Part shown: in pieces, positions 5,337-6,193 of the stretch
Layout of the letters: the number at the start of each line of letters is the position of its first letter
Numbering within the stretch: position 1 is the first letter of the stretch
Assembly: GCA_035601815.1 (NCBI GenBank)
Contig: DATNNN010000105.1
Location: 1 to 6,193 of the forward strand
Reading direction: 5' to 3'
Source: DATNNN01 sp035601815
Lineage (GTDB): Bacteria > Pseudomonadota > Alphaproteobacteria > Rhizobiales > Xanthobacteraceae
Length of the DNA stretch: 6,193 bases
Notes under the pieces: generated by a model
Told to the model about the DNA's origin: nothing
The model's database searches: none
What the model saw: the letters and a program-made list of their open reading frames with translations, nothing else
Program-made: the position numbers and the translations under genes

Positions 5337-6193
5337 ATGGACCAGATCGTGCGCAAAGCGCAGCCCCAACCCGCCGACCTCGACCCGCAATACCGCTGGG
5401 ACCGGCATCTGCCCGCCTGGGGCACCATGGGCGTGGACTTCGAGAGCCGCGTCGAATTCGACCGCCTGCGCCGCTACCGGATCGCCCGCGCGCGCCAAGC
5501 GCTGGAGCGCTCCGAGCTCGGCGCACTCTTGCTCTTCGACGTCAACAACATCCGCTACGTGACCGCGACCAAGATCGGCGAATGGGAGCGCGACAAGCTC
5601 GCGCGCTTCGCGCTCCTCGCCAAGGGCCAGGAGCCGATCATCTGGGACTTCGGCTCGGCCGCCGTGCACCACCGGCTCTATGCGCCGTGGTTGCTGAAGG
5701 AGCATTGCAAGGCCGGCCTCGTGGGACTGCGCGGCACCGTGCCGCCGAGCTTCGGCCTGATGAAATATCACGCCGAGGAAATCGCCTCGCTCTTGCGCGA
5801 GGCCGGCGTCGACAAGATGCCGATCGGCGTCGACATCATCGAGCCGCCCATGATGTTCGAGCTGGAGAAGGCCGGCCTCAAGATCAAGGACGGCCAGCAG
5901 GTGATGCTGGAAGCGCGCGAGATCAAGAACATCGACGAGATCGCGCTGCTCACCCGCGCGTCCGCCATGGTCGACGGCGTCTATCATCAAATCTATGAGG
6001 AGCTGAAGCCGGGCGTGAAGGAATCCACGATCGTCGCCAACGCCAACCGCTTCCTCTACGAGCACGGCTCCGACGACGTCGAGGCAATCAACGCCATTTC
6101 CGGCGAGCGCTGCAATCCGCACCCGCACAACTTCACCGACCGCATGGTCCGGCCGGGCGATCAGGCCTTCTTCGACGTGCTGCACAGCTACGT
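5337..6193 (+). CDS. M24 family protein (aminopeptidase P / DddP-like), C-terminus beyond window
   Basis: The first 285 residues are visible; the frame is still open at the right edge. The N-terminal creatinase-like domain (about 40-200) shows a LRRYRIARARQAL helix and LLLFDVNNIRYVT (65-76), the pattern of Xaa-Pro peptidases and of the DMSP lyase DddP. It is followed by IGEWERDK and the strand IIWDFGS (101-107). Residues 185-285 start the pita-bread catalytic domain: EAREIKNIDEIALL, then ISGERCNPHPHNFTDR (254-269), which resembles the DddP 'SSG.R.NP' segment, then PGDQAFFDVLHSY. Asp280 probably matches the first metal-binding Asp. It is followed by Val-Leu rather than the usual x-Gly, and the other ligands lie outside the window. 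No signal peptide is seen, so the protein is likely cytosolic. Possible roles are cleavage of Xaa-Pro peptides or a non-peptidase reaction; the visible part cannot decide. Confidence 0.85.
   Translation, partial: MDQIVRKAQPQPADLDPQYRWDRHLPAWGTMGVDFESRVEFDRLRRYRIARARQALERSELGALLLFDVNNIRYVTATKIGEWERDKLARFALLAKGQEPIIWDFGSAAVHHRLYAPWLLKEHCKAGLVGLRGTVPPSFGLMKYHAEEIASLLREAGVDKMPIGVDIIEPPMMFELEKAGLKIKDGQQVMLEAREIKNIDEIALLTRASAMVDGVYHQIYEELKPGVKESTIVANANRFLYEHGSDDVEAINAISGERCNPHPHNFTDRMVRPGDQAFFDVLHSY

Noticed and set aside
3957..6185. A 742-codon open frame on the minus strand across the MetE-like and M24 genes
   Set aside because: It lies opposite two well-supported genes and a promoter gap, and its Asp/Val/Gly/His/Arg-rich composition is what the mirrored codon bias of GC-rich genes produces. 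No family motif was recognised.

Overview
This 6.2 kb window is ordinary-looking GC-rich bacterial chromosome. Genes are dense, and third codon positions are so GC-biased that long spurious antisense frames appear. The gene set and protein signatures suggest an alphaproteobacterium, probably Hyphomicrobiales (Rhizobiales), but this is inferred from style and not from a marker gene. No mobile element, RNA gene, CRISPR array or phage-like feature was seen.

Layout from left to right: (1) the last 100 residues of a patatin-like phospholipase with a DUF3734-type C-terminus; (2) on the same strand, a complete YmdB/MacroD-like macrodomain protein; (3) on the minus strand, a two-gene unit of an amidohydrolase-2 family protein followed 8 nt later by a glucokinase, whose 3' end overlaps the macrodomain gene tail-to-tail by 8 bp; (4) a 177-bp divergent intergenic region holding a 22-bp dyad and candidate promoters for both directions; (5) on the plus strand, a secreted protein of unknown family, followed after 16 nt by a protein equivalent to the catalytic half of cobalamin-independent methionine synthase (MetE); (6) a 69-bp gap with a perfect TATAAT box and a strong ribosome binding site, driving an M24 (aminopeptidase P / DddP-like) protein that runs off the right edge.

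How the genes work together is only partly visible. The amidohydrolase and glucokinase are almost certainly co-transcribed. So are the secreted protein and the MetE-like enzyme. No single pathway joining all the genes can be read from the sequence. The points most worth a second look are the dyad in the divergent promoter region, the amidohydrolase that lacks the first histidine of its metal motif, the macrodomain with a shortened glycine loop, the unknown secreted protein with seven consecutive aromatic residues, and the MetE-like/M24 neighbourhood. I did not find convincing evidence of a wholly new multi-gene system.
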